Numbered from the stretch's first letter, positions 31,671 through 40,047 are shown. The stretch: DNA of 41,953 bases from Calditrichota bacterium (GCA_016867835.1 VGIQ01000010.1:1-41953), one strand, 5' to 3'. Notes: generated from the sequence alone by a model not told the origin. Translations and numbers: made by a program.

Positions 31671-32798
31671 ATGCTGACTATGACGAAACTTTTCTTCTTA
31701 TCGTCGTGCAACTGGCTTTCAAAGAGCCTTAAATGCCCGACACTTACGACGATCGCGACGGCTTTTGTGCTGACCGGTTGGAGTCCACTTAATGCACAGA
31801 TACAGGCGGTTGCATCGCCCTCGTCGCGTTGTCTATTCTGCCATGGCAAGGTGGACTTTGTAAAGCGTTGGCAGGATGGTCGGATAGACAGCCTCTTCGT
31901 CGATGTGAGGTTACTCGATGTTTCGGTTCACTCCCGTTGGAATTGCACGGATTGTCACTCGACGGTGACGACGCTGCCGCATGCACCTGTCCTTGAGCGT
32001 GTTGACTGTAGCCGGTGTCACTTCTCTGGCAATCCATCAGGCGCTCCTCAAGGAGAATTATACGACCAATATCGACACTCGGTCCATGGTCGGGCAGTGG
32101 CAACGGGCAACCGGAAAGCGCCGATTTGTCAGGACTGCCACGGCGGGCACAACGTCCACCGCCGCACCGACGAAGCGAACCCTCTTGGGCATAAGCGAGT
32201 TGCCACCACCTGCGGTCGCTGCCATACCGAGGCTTATGCCGAGTTCCGGCTGTCGGTTCACGGCACCCAACTCGAGTCAGGCAACCGGGATGCTCCCTCC
32301 TGCATCAATTGCCATGGCGAACACGACATCCGACCGCCGGACGATCCCGAGTCGGCGGTTACGACCCGAAATGTTATGAACACCTGCTCAGCCTGCCACG
32401 CTTCAGAGGCTTTGAAGGAATCCTACGGTGTCCGGACGGTGCAGGTCGAAACTTACAAAGGGAGTTATCACGGCATTGCCGTCAAGTTCGGCCAGAATCG
32501 TGCAGCCAGTTGCGCCAGTTGTCATGGACATCACGACATCCTTCCCTCGAGCGACCCGAAGTCCCGGATCCATCCGGCTAACATCCCGGCAACCTGCGGC
32601 TCATGCCACCCGGGAGCCAATGCCAACTATGCCCGGGGACGGATTCATATAGATGCCGCGAGCAAAGATGCTGGAATAATATACTATGTAGCATCGTTCT
32701 TCAAGTATCTCACCATCGGGACGCTTATCGTCTTGATCATCAATATCATCCTCGACCTTAGACGACGCCTTTTGACGCGACGGGTGCACAAGTCGTGA
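31671..32798 (+). CDS. Membrane-anchored nine-heme cytochrome c
   Basis: A 375-residue cytochrome with an N-terminal signal region, nine CXXCH motifs (CLFCH, CTDCH, CSRCH, CQDCH, CGRCH, CINCH, CSACH, CASCH, CGSCH) and a C-terminal transmembrane helix (YLTIGTLIVLIINIILDL). The last third aligns with the seven-heme protein at 30032: I count 47 identities in 67 positions over the SYHGIAVKFG to ARGRIHI region. It ends in a GTGA overlap with a cytochrome b gene. This nine-heme plus FdnI-like arrangement resembles a split version of Geobacter CbcL, in which both parts are one protein. A second ATG at 31680 is a possible start. Confidence 0.88.
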   Translation: MLTMTKLFFLSSCNWLSKSLKCPTLTTIATAFVLTGWSPLNAQIQAVASPSSRCLFCHGKVDFVKRWQDGRIDSLFVDVRLLDVSVHSRWNCTDCHSTVTTLPHAPVLERVDCSRCHFSGNPSGAPQGELYDQYRHSVHGRAVATGNRKAPICQDCHGGHNVHRRTDEANPLGHKRVATTCGRCHTEAYAEFRLSVHGTQLESGNRDAPSCINCHGEHDIRPPDDPESAVTTRNVMNTCSACHASEALKESYGVRTVQVETYKGSYHGIAVKFGQNRAASCASCHGHHDILPSSDPKSRIHPANIPATCGSCHPGANANYARGRIHIDAASKDAGIIYYVASFFKYLTIGTLIVLIINIILDLRRRLLTRRVHKS

Positions 32799-33697
32799 GT
32801 GACTCTCTCGACCGGATCCTGACCGAAGCCGGCCTTGACGATGAAGCCGGTCGGAGGGACTTGCTCGAAGCGCTCGCGACCGAAGTGGGCGAAGAGCGCC
32901 TCAGCCAGATCATCACTGCGATGGCGTCTGCAAAGAGTCGGGCGCTGTCCAAACCTCAAGCCCCGCTAACTGAACCTCACGTATCGCATCCTCGGGTCGA
33001 ATCGAAGACCTATCTCCGTTTCAACCTCTCGACCCGCATCCAGCATGGAGTAATGGCGTTGTCCGTGCTTATTCTCATCGTTACCGGGCTCCCCTTGAAG
33101 TTCCATGATGCCCGGCTTTCTCAATGGGTGATGAACTTGATGGGAGGCATAGAGGTCTCGGCAATCGTCCATAGGGTCGGCGCAACGCTGCTGATTGGTG
33201 TCGGACTGGCACACTTGCTCTACATATCGCTCACCCGGGTCGGCCGGCGGGATTTGTTCCTTCTACTTCCCCGCTTCAAGGACTTGCGCGACTGGATCCT
33301 GATGCTAAAATATTATGTCGGTTTGACTGAGGAGAAGGCTCGTTTTGGGCGGTTCAGTTACATCGAAAAATTCGACTACTGGGCGGTCTATTGGGGTATG
33401 GTCATCATGATCACGTCGGGATCGCTGCTCTGGTTTCAGGACTTCTTCCTCAAGTTCATCCCGAAGTGGATGCTCGACATCGCCAAGGAAGCGCACTCCG
33501 ATGAAGCACTGCTGGCAACGCTCGCGATCATCGTCTGGCATTTTTACAATGTCCATTTCTCGCCGGCCAAGTTTCCGATGAGCAAAGTCTTCATTAACGG
33601 CAAACTAACCCGCGAGGAGATGGAAGATGAGCATCCTCTCGAACTCGAGGAGATGGAGAAAGAGAGCCAGGGACGAAAGACGAAGAGTGAACAATGA
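32795..33697 (+). CDS. Di-heme cytochrome b (FdnI/b561 type), second copy
   Basis: A 300-residue cytochrome b: an N-terminal soluble extension of about 65 residues (DRILTEAGLDDEAG onward), then four membrane segments with histidines in RIQHGVMAL, VHRVGATLLIGVGLAHLLY, and IIVWHFYNVHFSP. The C-terminus is highly acidic/basic (EEMEDEHPLELEEMEKE). It shares the RIQH...VHR...WHxYxxHxSPxxFPM layout with the first copy but has an extended N-terminus and tail, so the two are diverged rather than recent duplicates. Translation is coupled to the nine-heme cytochrome by a GTGA overlap. It probably links that cytochrome to the quinone pool. Confidence 0.87.
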   Translation: MSDSLDRILTEAGLDDEAGRRDLLEALATEVGEERLSQIITAMASAKSRALSKPQAPLTEPHVSHPRVESKTYLRFNLSTRIQHGVMALSVLILIVTGLPLKFHDARLSQWVMNLMGGIEVSAIVHRVGATLLIGVGLAHLLYISLTRVGRRDLFLLLPRFKDLRDWILMLKYYVGLTEEKARFGRFSYIEKFDYWAVYWGMVIMITSGSLLWFQDFFLKFIPKWMLDIAKEAHSDEALLATLAIIVWHFYNVHFSPAKFPMSKVFINGKLTREEMEDEHPLELEEMEKESQGRKTKSEQ

Positions 33698-33758
33698 AGT
33701 GGGATAACGCCACCATTCCGGGTTCAAGGCCTCATCAGAAGCCCTTCAGCACTTATTC

Positions 33759-35339
33759 ATGATTCGCTTTTTCATAGATTTATGGCGGGTGGTCGTCGAG
33801 CATCGGAAGCCGTTGCTTTTGACAACCGGTGGAATCGTCATCTTCGTTGCTATCGTTAATGGCGGCTACTACTTCTACTCGGCGCGACCGGAGTCGTGCC
33901 TGGTCTGTCACTATATGCAGCCTTTCTACGACCAATGGCGCAATTCGGCGCACAGGGATGTCAACTGCACCCAGTGCCACCCCGGTCGTCGGACATTGAT
34001 CGACACCTACCTGCTGCGCTATCTGACCAACTCCTACCGCAGCCGTCCGCATGCCAACGTAACTGCCGCCACTTGCCTTAAGTGCCACGACGAGTCAACC
34101 CTTGTCGGTGAGATCACCTACCAGCGCGGCATCAAGTTCAACCACGAACATCACCTCGGGCAGATGCGTCGCGGCAAGAAATTGCGCTGCACCTCCTGCC
34201 ATGCAACCGGTATGCCCGACTCGAAGTTGTCGGTTGACAACGAGGCTTGCTATCTCTGCCACTTCATGGAGGCAGCCCAGGGACGCGCATTCACATCCTG
34301 TAATGCCTGCCATGGCATACCGACGGTGAAGGTGGAACATCAGGGATTCCAGTTCAACCATCAGTCCTATGTTGGTCCGGAGGGCAGCGGTCAGGGCATC
34401 GATTGCTCGGCCTGTCACGTGTCAGTCGTGAGTGGCGGGGGGGCGGTTCCGGAAGCAAAATGCTACGAATGCCATAAGACGCGGGTCGATATCCGGCGGG
34501 ATCTTGATGCCGTGCATCGGCTCCATATCACCGAGCAGGGTGTCGATTGCTTCCGATGCCACGACCGAATCGAACATGGCAAGGTTGAAATGTCCGGCGC
34601 GCTGTCGCTCGACTGTGCGAAGTGCCACGCTCCCGAACATGGTGCGACGATGCAGATGTTCATGGGCACCGGTGGTGAAGGCGTAGCCGATCACCCCGAT
34701 GCGATGTTCCTGTCGCGCGTCTCGTGCGAAGCCTGCCATACGCCGGGGGCAGTGCAGATGAACCTGCCCGGAAGAATGCCGCGTCAATCGACCTTTGCCG
34801 AAAAGCGACAGACTTGCGTCTATTGCCATGGTGCCGGCTACGACCGGATGCTCGACGACTGGAAAGTCGGTTTCGATCGTCTGGTGAGCGAACTTCGCCC
34901 GTTGGTGGCAGCGGTCAAGGCGCCTCCATCCTCCTACCAGAATCGGGAGAGGATGTTCGTAAGCGAGGCTTTGCGTAAAGCCCGGGTTAACTTCGATCTT
35001 CTGGTAGAAGGCAAGGCGGTCCACAATCCGTTTTATGCGCTTTCTCTGGCGCGGCAGATATTCACCGCAGTTGATTCGGCAGCAGTGGCAAAGGGAACGT
35101 CGCGGCCGACGCCGCCGCAATTGTTAACGCGTGCTGATGCGGCTTGCATGCTCTGCCATACCGCCCGGCCTCCGGCGGCGGAAATGCCCTTTTCAGGAGC
35201 GACCTTCTCGCACGAATTGCATGTCGAAGGTGCTGGTCTAAGTTGCACCCAATGCCATTCGTCAACCACCCACCGAACACAGGATATCGACCGGTCCACT
35301 TGTGTTGAGTGCCATGAGAACCGGTTTGTGGCCAAATGA
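33759..35339 (+). CDS. NapC/NirT-anchored fifteen-heme cytochrome c
   Basis: A 526-residue protein beginning with a transmembrane anchor (LLLTTGGIVIFVAIVNGGYYF) and a NapC/NirT-type first heme, SCLVCHYMQPFYDQW, followed by NCTQCHPG. It has fifteen CXXCH motifs: CLVCH, CTQCH, CLKCH, CTSCH, CYLCH, CNACH, CSACH, CYECH, CFRCH, CAKCH, CEACH, CVYCH, CMLCH, CTQCH and CVECH. Between hemes 12 and 13 is a heme-free helical stretch of about 100 residues. Its arrangement, including MFMGTGGEGVADHPDAMF, is shared with the larger cytochrome that follows. The NapC-like start suggests direct or indirect quinol contact, and the long heme chain a periplasm-spanning wire. Confidence 0.87.
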   Translation: MIRFFIDLWRVVVEHRKPLLLTTGGIVIFVAIVNGGYYFYSARPESCLVCHYMQPFYDQWRNSAHRDVNCTQCHPGRRTLIDTYLLRYLTNSYRSRPHANVTAATCLKCHDESTLVGEITYQRGIKFNHEHHLGQMRRGKKLRCTSCHATGMPDSKLSVDNEACYLCHFMEAAQGRAFTSCNACHGIPTVKVEHQGFQFNHQSYVGPEGSGQGIDCSACHVSVVSGGGAVPEAKCYECHKTRVDIRRDLDAVHRLHITEQGVDCFRCHDRIEHGKVEMSGALSLDCAKCHAPEHGATMQMFMGTGGEGVADHPDAMFLSRVSCEACHTPGAVQMNLPGRMPRQSTFAEKRQTCVYCHGAGYDRMLDDWKVGFDRLVSELRPLVAAVKAPPSSYQNRERMFVSEALRKARVNFDLLVEGKAVHNPFYALSLARQIFTAVDSAAVAKGTSRPTPPQLLTRADAACMLCHTARPPAAEMPFSGATFSHELHVEGAGLSCTQCHSSTTHRTQDIDRSTCVECHENRFVAK

Positions 35340-35359
35340 ACGGTGATAGAAGTGGATTA

Positions 35360-35394
35360 AGGCGGGCTCCCAACCGGGAGCCTGCCTCACTTTT
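35360..35394 (+). terminator. Terminator or attenuator between the two giant cytochrome genes
   Basis: AGGCGGGCTCCC (35360-35371) pairs with GGGAGCCTGCCT (35376-35387), with one G-U, around AACC, followed by CACTTTT. The T run is short, so partial termination or mRNA 3'-end stabilisation is more likely than full stop. Confidence 0.5.
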
Positions 35395-35484
35395 GAAGAA
35401 TGAGAGGTCCGAAAGTAGCCGCAGATGGTACTGACATACCTTCTGGCAGCCCCGATTGGAGCACTTGTTGCAACCGCAACGATC

Positions 35485-35556
35485 GGTGAGGGTGGACGTC
35501 CTCGTCCGCCCGCACCACGTCTCCACTTTACACACCGGACGAAGGCGTCCGGCGTG
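35485..35556 (+). repeat. Two strong hairpins before the eighteen-heme cytochrome gene
   Basis: GGTGGACG-TCCT-CGTCCGCC (35491-35510), extended outward by GGTG (35485-35488) and CACC (35513-35516), is followed by CCGGACG-AAGG-CGTCCGG (35535-35552), extended by CAC/GTG to 35531-35556. Both have four-base loops and GC-rich stems. With the hairpin at 35360 they make three in a 249-base spacer holding no gene. They may be repeats or control the second giant cytochrome. Confidence 0.5.
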
Positions 35557-35588
35557 CACGAACCAAGTTCAAGTTCGAATAATCGATA

Positions 35589-37661
35589 ATGCTCCGCGAA
35601 ATTATAAATATCGCCTACGGCATCCTGAGCCTTCCTATCCGGATCGTCAGGAAGATCGTCGAACGCTTTCAACGTTGGGGTTGGAAGCGGACGCTGTTGG
35701 TCGTTTCTGTGGCTTTCGTCCTTGTGACGGTATTGATGACGCTTTTCGTCGAGGCGACGTCGCAGCCGACGTTTTGTGTAACCTGTCACTACATGCGGCC
35801 CTACTTCGCGTCATGGGAGGAGTCGTCGCACCAGGGCGTCGCCTGCACGATGTGCCATTTTCCTCCCGGCATAAAGAGCGCACTCAAGCAGAAGTTCACA
35901 GCATCGTCGATGGTAGTGAACTATGTAACCGGCATCTATAAGCGTTCCAAGCCTTGGGCAGAGGTCTCGGATGAATCCTGCCTTAGGCCGGGCTGCCACG
36001 AGACGCGGCTGCTCGAAGGCCGGGTTGAGTTCAAGGAAGGCATCATCTTCGACCATAAGCCGCACCTGACCGAAGATCGACTCGGCAAGACTCTGCGCTG
36101 CACTTCATGCCACAGCCAGATCGTTCAAGGCGAGCACATATCGGTAACCGAGACAACTTGCTTCACCTGCCACTTCAAAGGCGATGCCTCAGGGGAACTT
36201 TCACGCTGCACAAAGTGCCATGACGCACCGATAGCATCGCCGACCGGCGCTTCAGTTAAGTTCGATCACGTTCGGATAGTGGAGCAGGGGGTGTCGTGCC
36301 TCAGGTGCCACGGCACAATGCAGGTCGGGACCGGCGAAGTGCGCAAGGAACGATGCTCATTTTGCCACGCGGACCTCGGCAAGATCAACAAGTTCGACGA
36401 TACGCCGTTCGTCCACAGAAAGCACATTGCCGAGCACAAGGTCGAGTGCCAGAACTGCCACCAGGAGATTCTGCATCGCTCGGTTTCGCGCACCGATGAA
36501 GTGAAGCCGTCGTGCGAGGACTGCCATCCCGGGTTTCACGGAGTGCAGGTCGATCTCTTCACCGGCACCGGTGGCAAGGGCGTCGAACCTCATCCTTCTA
36601 CGATGTTCCAGTCGGGCCTCAACTGCCGGGGCTGTCACATTCAAGCCTCTGCTGCTGATGGCTTTGCTGAGAAGGGGATCACCTACAAAGCCTCAGGCGT
36701 GGTTTGCACTCCATGCCACGATCCGGGCTACGACCGCATCCTCGAAGGCTGGAAGCGTCGCAACAGCGAGCGGCTCATGCAAATCCAGCGCATCGAGCAG
36801 ACTGTGGCCGGGGCAGTAAAAGGCGTGAGCGTCGAGCATCGGGCTGTGGCGGACTCTCTGCTTGAAGCAGCCCGTTACAATATCTCGATGGTCGATCTGG
36901 GACATGGCATTCATAACATCCCGTATGCCGAGGCGCTGTTGGGAACGGCTTATGGCCAGTTGCAAAGCGCCTATCAAATGGCGCGGCCGGGGGCTAACCC
37001 GGGGTCGTTCGAGATCGGACTGCCAAAGTCGGGCGCCGACTGTATGACCTGTCACTATGGCGTTGAGACGATGATCGTTCAGCGCACCACCGGAAGCCCA
37101 TTTCCCCATTCACCGCACGTCTTGCAGCATGGTCTGGCTTGCCTCAAATGCCATGACAACTCGAAACGGCATGGCAGTCTGGCTCTCTCCCGGAACGAAT
37201 GCAACAGTTGCCATCATAAGACCGACGCCGGCAAGTCGCCAGATTGCCAGAACTGCCATTCGCTGCAGGCGACGCTCTTCAAGGGTGATTCCACCTGGGG
37301 TTCCGATGCCTTTGCGGATGCAATGTCCGAGTCCGGAATGGAATGCGCGGACTGTCATTTGCCGCAAGAGAACGCCGTGAAACGGTCGGGCGGTGAGACC
37401 TGCGCCGAGTGCCACGACGAGACCTATGCCGACCTGCTGATAGACTGGAAAGATGAGACAACGCACGGGATTGCAGTCGTCGATTCACTTCTTCACATCT
37501 GCCGCAACGTTCAATTGCCTGAACTGACTGCCCTTCGCCAGGAAACCGACCGCATCCGTAAGGACCGCAGCCTCGGCGCTCACAACCACGGCCTGGTGGT
37601 GGCGATTCTCAAGCGCAACAGGGTCCGGCTGGAGACATTCATCAAGGAACAGGGACTATGA
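35589..37661 (+). CDS. NapC/NirT-anchored eighteen-heme cytochrome c with one CX4CH site
   Basis: A 690-residue paralogue of the preceding gene. It has an N-terminal anchor helix (about 36-54, TLLVVSVAFVLVTVLMTLF) and NapC-like CVTCHYMRPYFASWEESSH, then CTMCH. There are seventeen CXXCH motifs plus one CX4CH (CLRPGCH, residues 131-137, codons 35979-35999) at the position of CLKCH in the fifteen-heme protein. Shared landmarks are LGKTLRCTSCH and LFTGTGGKGVEPHPSTMF. A heme-free helical region (about 390-500) precedes six more hemes, and the last 75 residues are heme-free and helical. It is preceded by three hairpins. Likely periplasmic, carrying electrons over long distance. Confidence 0.87.
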   Translation: MLREIINIAYGILSLPIRIVRKIVERFQRWGWKRTLLVVSVAFVLVTVLMTLFVEATSQPTFCVTCHYMRPYFASWEESSHQGVACTMCHFPPGIKSALKQKFTASSMVVNYVTGIYKRSKPWAEVSDESCLRPGCHETRLLEGRVEFKEGIIFDHKPHLTEDRLGKTLRCTSCHSQIVQGEHISVTETTCFTCHFKGDASGELSRCTKCHDAPIASPTGASVKFDHVRIVEQGVSCLRCHGTMQVGTGEVRKERCSFCHADLGKINKFDDTPFVHRKHIAEHKVECQNCHQEILHRSVSRTDEVKPSCEDCHPGFHGVQVDLFTGTGGKGVEPHPSTMFQSGLNCRGCHIQASAADGFAEKGITYKASGVVCTPCHDPGYDRILEGWKRRNSERLMQIQRIEQTVAGAVKGVSVEHRAVADSLLEAARYNISMVDLGHGIHNIPYAEALLGTAYGQLQSAYQMARPGANPGSFEIGLPKSGADCMTCHYGVETMIVQRTTGSPFPHSPHVLQHGLACLKCHDNSKRHGSLALSRNECNSCHHKTDAGKSPDCQNCHSLQATLFKGDSTWGSDAFADAMSESGMECADCHLPQENAVKRSGGETCAECHDETYADLLIDWKDETTHGIAVVDSLLHICRNVQLPELTALRQETDRIRKDRSLGAHNHGLVVAILKRNRVRLETFIKEQGL

Positions 37662-37713
37662 TGGTAATGATGTGGTAATGATGACAATGATGAATGGACG
37701 CGGTTGGAGTTTC

Positions 37714-37737
37714 CGGTTGAATTGACCTACCTTTTGC
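37714..37737 (+). promoter_or_regulatory. Possible promoter of the LVIVD-repeat gene
   Basis: TTGAAT (about 37714) and TATAGA (about 37738) are separated by roughly 15-18 bases in the 99-base gap after the giant cytochrome, before AAAGGGAGAG and the ATG. Direct repeats of TGATG-like sequence precede it (37662-37695). Weak evidence. Confidence 0.25.
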
Positions 37738-37760
37738 TATAGACATTCAAAGGGAGAGTA

Positions 37761-39956
37761 ATGCACACCGCTCTAAGAGTCATTGGCCTGTGCGGCATGC
37801 TGCTCGCTGCCAACGTGTCGGCGCAGGACTCGGTAGGTGTTTCCTGCATTGGGAGGATATTCCACGATTGGGACAACGCCGTCGGGATCGCCCTTGACGG
37901 TAACCTGACAGTCGTTGCAACGCAACTTTCAGGAGTGCACTTCCTGGACTGCAGCGTTCCTGAACAGCCGGTTCAGATAGGCACCTGTCGCGGAAATGCT
38001 TCCAGTGAAGCCGTAGTGGTCCGCGATGAATTTGCCTATGTGGCCGCCGGCCCGGATGGGCTGGCGATCTACGACTACTCCGAGCCGCGCCGCCCCACAG
38101 CAGTCTCAATGTTGCCACTCCGGGGCCGCGCCTGGGATATCGTTCTGAACGGCGATCTGGCTTATCTGGCACTCGATGTCGAAGGCATTGCGGTAGTCGA
38201 TGTCGCGAATCCGGCGGAGCCAGAGTTGCTCATGGTGCTTGACACCGTCGGTTCGATTCGCAAGATCGCTTTGGCTGAAGACTATTTAGTCGTAGCCGCC
38301 GATACGGCCGGGGTCATGATTCTTGACATCCGCAATCCGCGCCGCCCTGAAGTTGTCAGCATCACCTTTGTCCCCGGCCAGACCCGGGCGGTGGCTGTTG
38401 ATGGTCGAATCGCCTATCTGGGTGCCCACTCGCGCGGCTTGCAGGTGCTTGACTTCTCCAACCCCATTGCGCCTCAGGTCGTCGGATCTCTCGCGACCCC
38501 GGACAACGCCATCGGCATGGCTTATGATGAGGGTCGAGCCTACATCTGTGCCCGGTCAAGCGGGTTGCGCATTGCCGACGTTACCGACCCCCGCAATCCA
38601 ATGCTGTTGGGAATCTTCGACTCACCGGGGAATGCCCGTGATGTGGTCATAAGGGAGGGGGCTGCTTATCTGGCCGATCTTAGTGCCGGTTTTCGCATCG
38701 TCGATGTGACCAATCCGGCTCAGACCCGGGTGATTGGATTCTACGACACACCGGACTACATCCTGAATCCAAAGTTCTCGAGTGCCGTCTTATCAGGTTT
38801 CTTTCTTGTTGTTACCAAAGGCGAAGCCGGTATGGGGATCATCCAATTGGCGGGACAACAGCCCCCGTTAAACCTCGGCAATTACAACTCCCCCGGTCGC
38901 GCGTTGGATGTCTTCACCTCGGGGACAACGGCGTATATGGCAGACGATTCAGCGGGGCTGCGGGTGGTCAGTTTTGCCAATCCGGCGTCGCCCCGCTCGG
39001 TTGGATCCTATGGCCAGACCCAAGCCGTTCAAGTGAAATATGCCGGCGAATTGGGAGCAATGGCGGCGCCCTATATGCTTGTTGCCAGTCCAGCAGCCGG
39101 TGTGCAGTTCTTCGATGTATCAGCACCCGAATCGCCACAACTTGTCCTTACGGTCGATGAGTTAGGCGGGACACGGTCGCTTGCGGTCTTTCGGATGGGC
39201 AATTCGTGTCGAGTCTATTGGGCGGCCGGCGAGAGGGGGCTTGCGACGATGACCATCTCGGATCCGCGGCAGCCCGATCAGGTTCAGGTTCGGACGTTCG
39301 ACCTTGGCGGGCCGGTCTATAATGTCGCCTCTGGCGGCGAGGTCGATCGGGTCTATGCAGCCGTGGATGGCAGCGGCATAGCAATACTGGCTATCGATCG
39401 GGAGGAGTCGCTCCTCGGATTCATTGAATTGACAGGTCCCGTCCACAAGATGGCGCAACGGGGAGATCATCTACATGTTGCCAACGGTGAAGACGGATAT
39501 CGGCTCTTCGACTTGTCGGCACCGGATGCGCCTAATGAAGTCGGCTACTATGACTTCGATGCTGAGTTTTCGCCGTGTCTGGGATTTACCCTGCTTGCCG
39601 ACAATGTGGTAGCGGTGGTCGATACCGGCAGCATTCGCATACTTGATGTGGCCGAAGCGATGAGGGTCGAACAAAACGCTCATCCCGTGCCGAAAGACCA
39701 CCTCTTTGCCATCTATCCCAATCCTTTTAATGCCGCTCTTACGATCTCTTATGAGGGATTACAAGCAAAACCTACACGCATCGGTATCTATAACCTTTCC
39801 GGGCGACTGATCAGAGAGTGGGATGTAGAAGGCAACTTGGGTGTTGCAGGGAGACGCCTTACATGGGACGCAGCTGATGCCGCCAACGGGACTTACTGGG
39901 TGTGGATGGAGTCGAGTCAAGGAATCGCTTTGAAGAAGGTGGTCTTACTCAAGTAG
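37761..39956 (+). CDS. Secreted LVIVD-repeat beta-propeller protein with C-terminal sorting domain
   Basis: A 731-residue protein with a signal peptide (1-21, ending ANVSAQ). Many LVIVD-type repeats of about 40 residues follow (for example AYLALDVEGIAVVDVANPAEP, AYICARSSGLRIADVTDP, AYLADLSAGFRIVDVTNPAQ, split here to show the shared pattern YxA...GLxIxDVxxP), predicted to form beta-propellers. The last 80 residues are a FlgD-like sorting domain with YPNPFNAALTISYE and GIYNLSGRLIREW, ending VVLLK, as in type A T9SS cargo. It should be exported and attached or released at the surface. It has its own upstream AAAGGGAGAG ribosome site and possible promoter. No catalytic motif is evident. Confidence 0.87.
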   Translation: MHTALRVIGLCGMLLAANVSAQDSVGVSCIGRIFHDWDNAVGIALDGNLTVVATQLSGVHFLDCSVPEQPVQIGTCRGNASSEAVVVRDEFAYVAAGPDGLAIYDYSEPRRPTAVSMLPLRGRAWDIVLNGDLAYLALDVEGIAVVDVANPAEPELLMVLDTVGSIRKIALAEDYLVVAADTAGVMILDIRNPRRPEVVSITFVPGQTRAVAVDGRIAYLGAHSRGLQVLDFSNPIAPQVVGSLATPDNAIGMAYDEGRAYICARSSGLRIADVTDPRNPMLLGIFDSPGNARDVVIREGAAYLADLSAGFRIVDVTNPAQTRVIGFYDTPDYILNPKFSSAVLSGFFLVVTKGEAGMGIIQLAGQQPPLNLGNYNSPGRALDVFTSGTTAYMADDSAGLRVVSFANPASPRSVGSYGQTQAVQVKYAGELGAMAAPYMLVASPAAGVQFFDVSAPESPQLVLTVDELGGTRSLAVFRMGNSCRVYWAAGERGLATMTISDPRQPDQVQVRTFDLGGPVYNVASGGEVDRVYAAVDGSGIAILAIDREESLLGFIELTGPVHKMAQRGDHLHVANGEDGYRLFDLSAPDAPNEVGYYDFDAEFSPCLGFTLLADNVVAVVDTGSIRILDVAEAMRVEQNAHPVPKDHLFAIYPNPFNAALTISYEGLQAKPTRIGIYNLSGRLIREWDVEGNLGVAGRRLTWDAADAANGTYWVWMESSQGIALKKVVLLK

Positions 39957-39967
39957 GCGGGCGATCA

Positions 39968-39987
39968 GGGGGGGAGCCTGTTCCCCC
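39968..39987. terminator. GC-rich hairpin after the LVIVD-repeat gene
   Basis: The G-rich run (39968-39975) can pair with TTCCCCC (39981-39987) around a five-base loop. No T tract follows. Its position at the convergent end of two genes suggests a termination or RNA-end role. Confidence 0.3.
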
Positions 39988-40010
39988 AGATCCAAGAAGA
40001 CAAGTGAGAC

Positions 40011-40047
40011 ATCGCTCGCTTATCTGCCTACGCGCTTACCCGCTTAC
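40011..40047 (-). repeat. Degenerate 7-8 base GTAAGCG repeats running into the nth-like gene end
   Basis: Read on the minus strand, units GGTAAGCG, GGTAAGCG, CGTAGGCA, GATAAGCG and AGCG follow one another, the first two inside the last codons of the endonuclease III-like gene. The same unit type builds the arms of the inverted repeat at 23682-23759 (both share CTTACCCGCT on the plus strand, 40035-40044 and 23745-23754). Both lie between convergent genes. Confidence 0.5.

Noticed and set aside
37662-37700. Short TGATG/ATGATGG repeats after the eighteen-heme cytochrome
   Set aside because: Imperfect and too short for a microsatellite or CRISPR; probably simple sequence.
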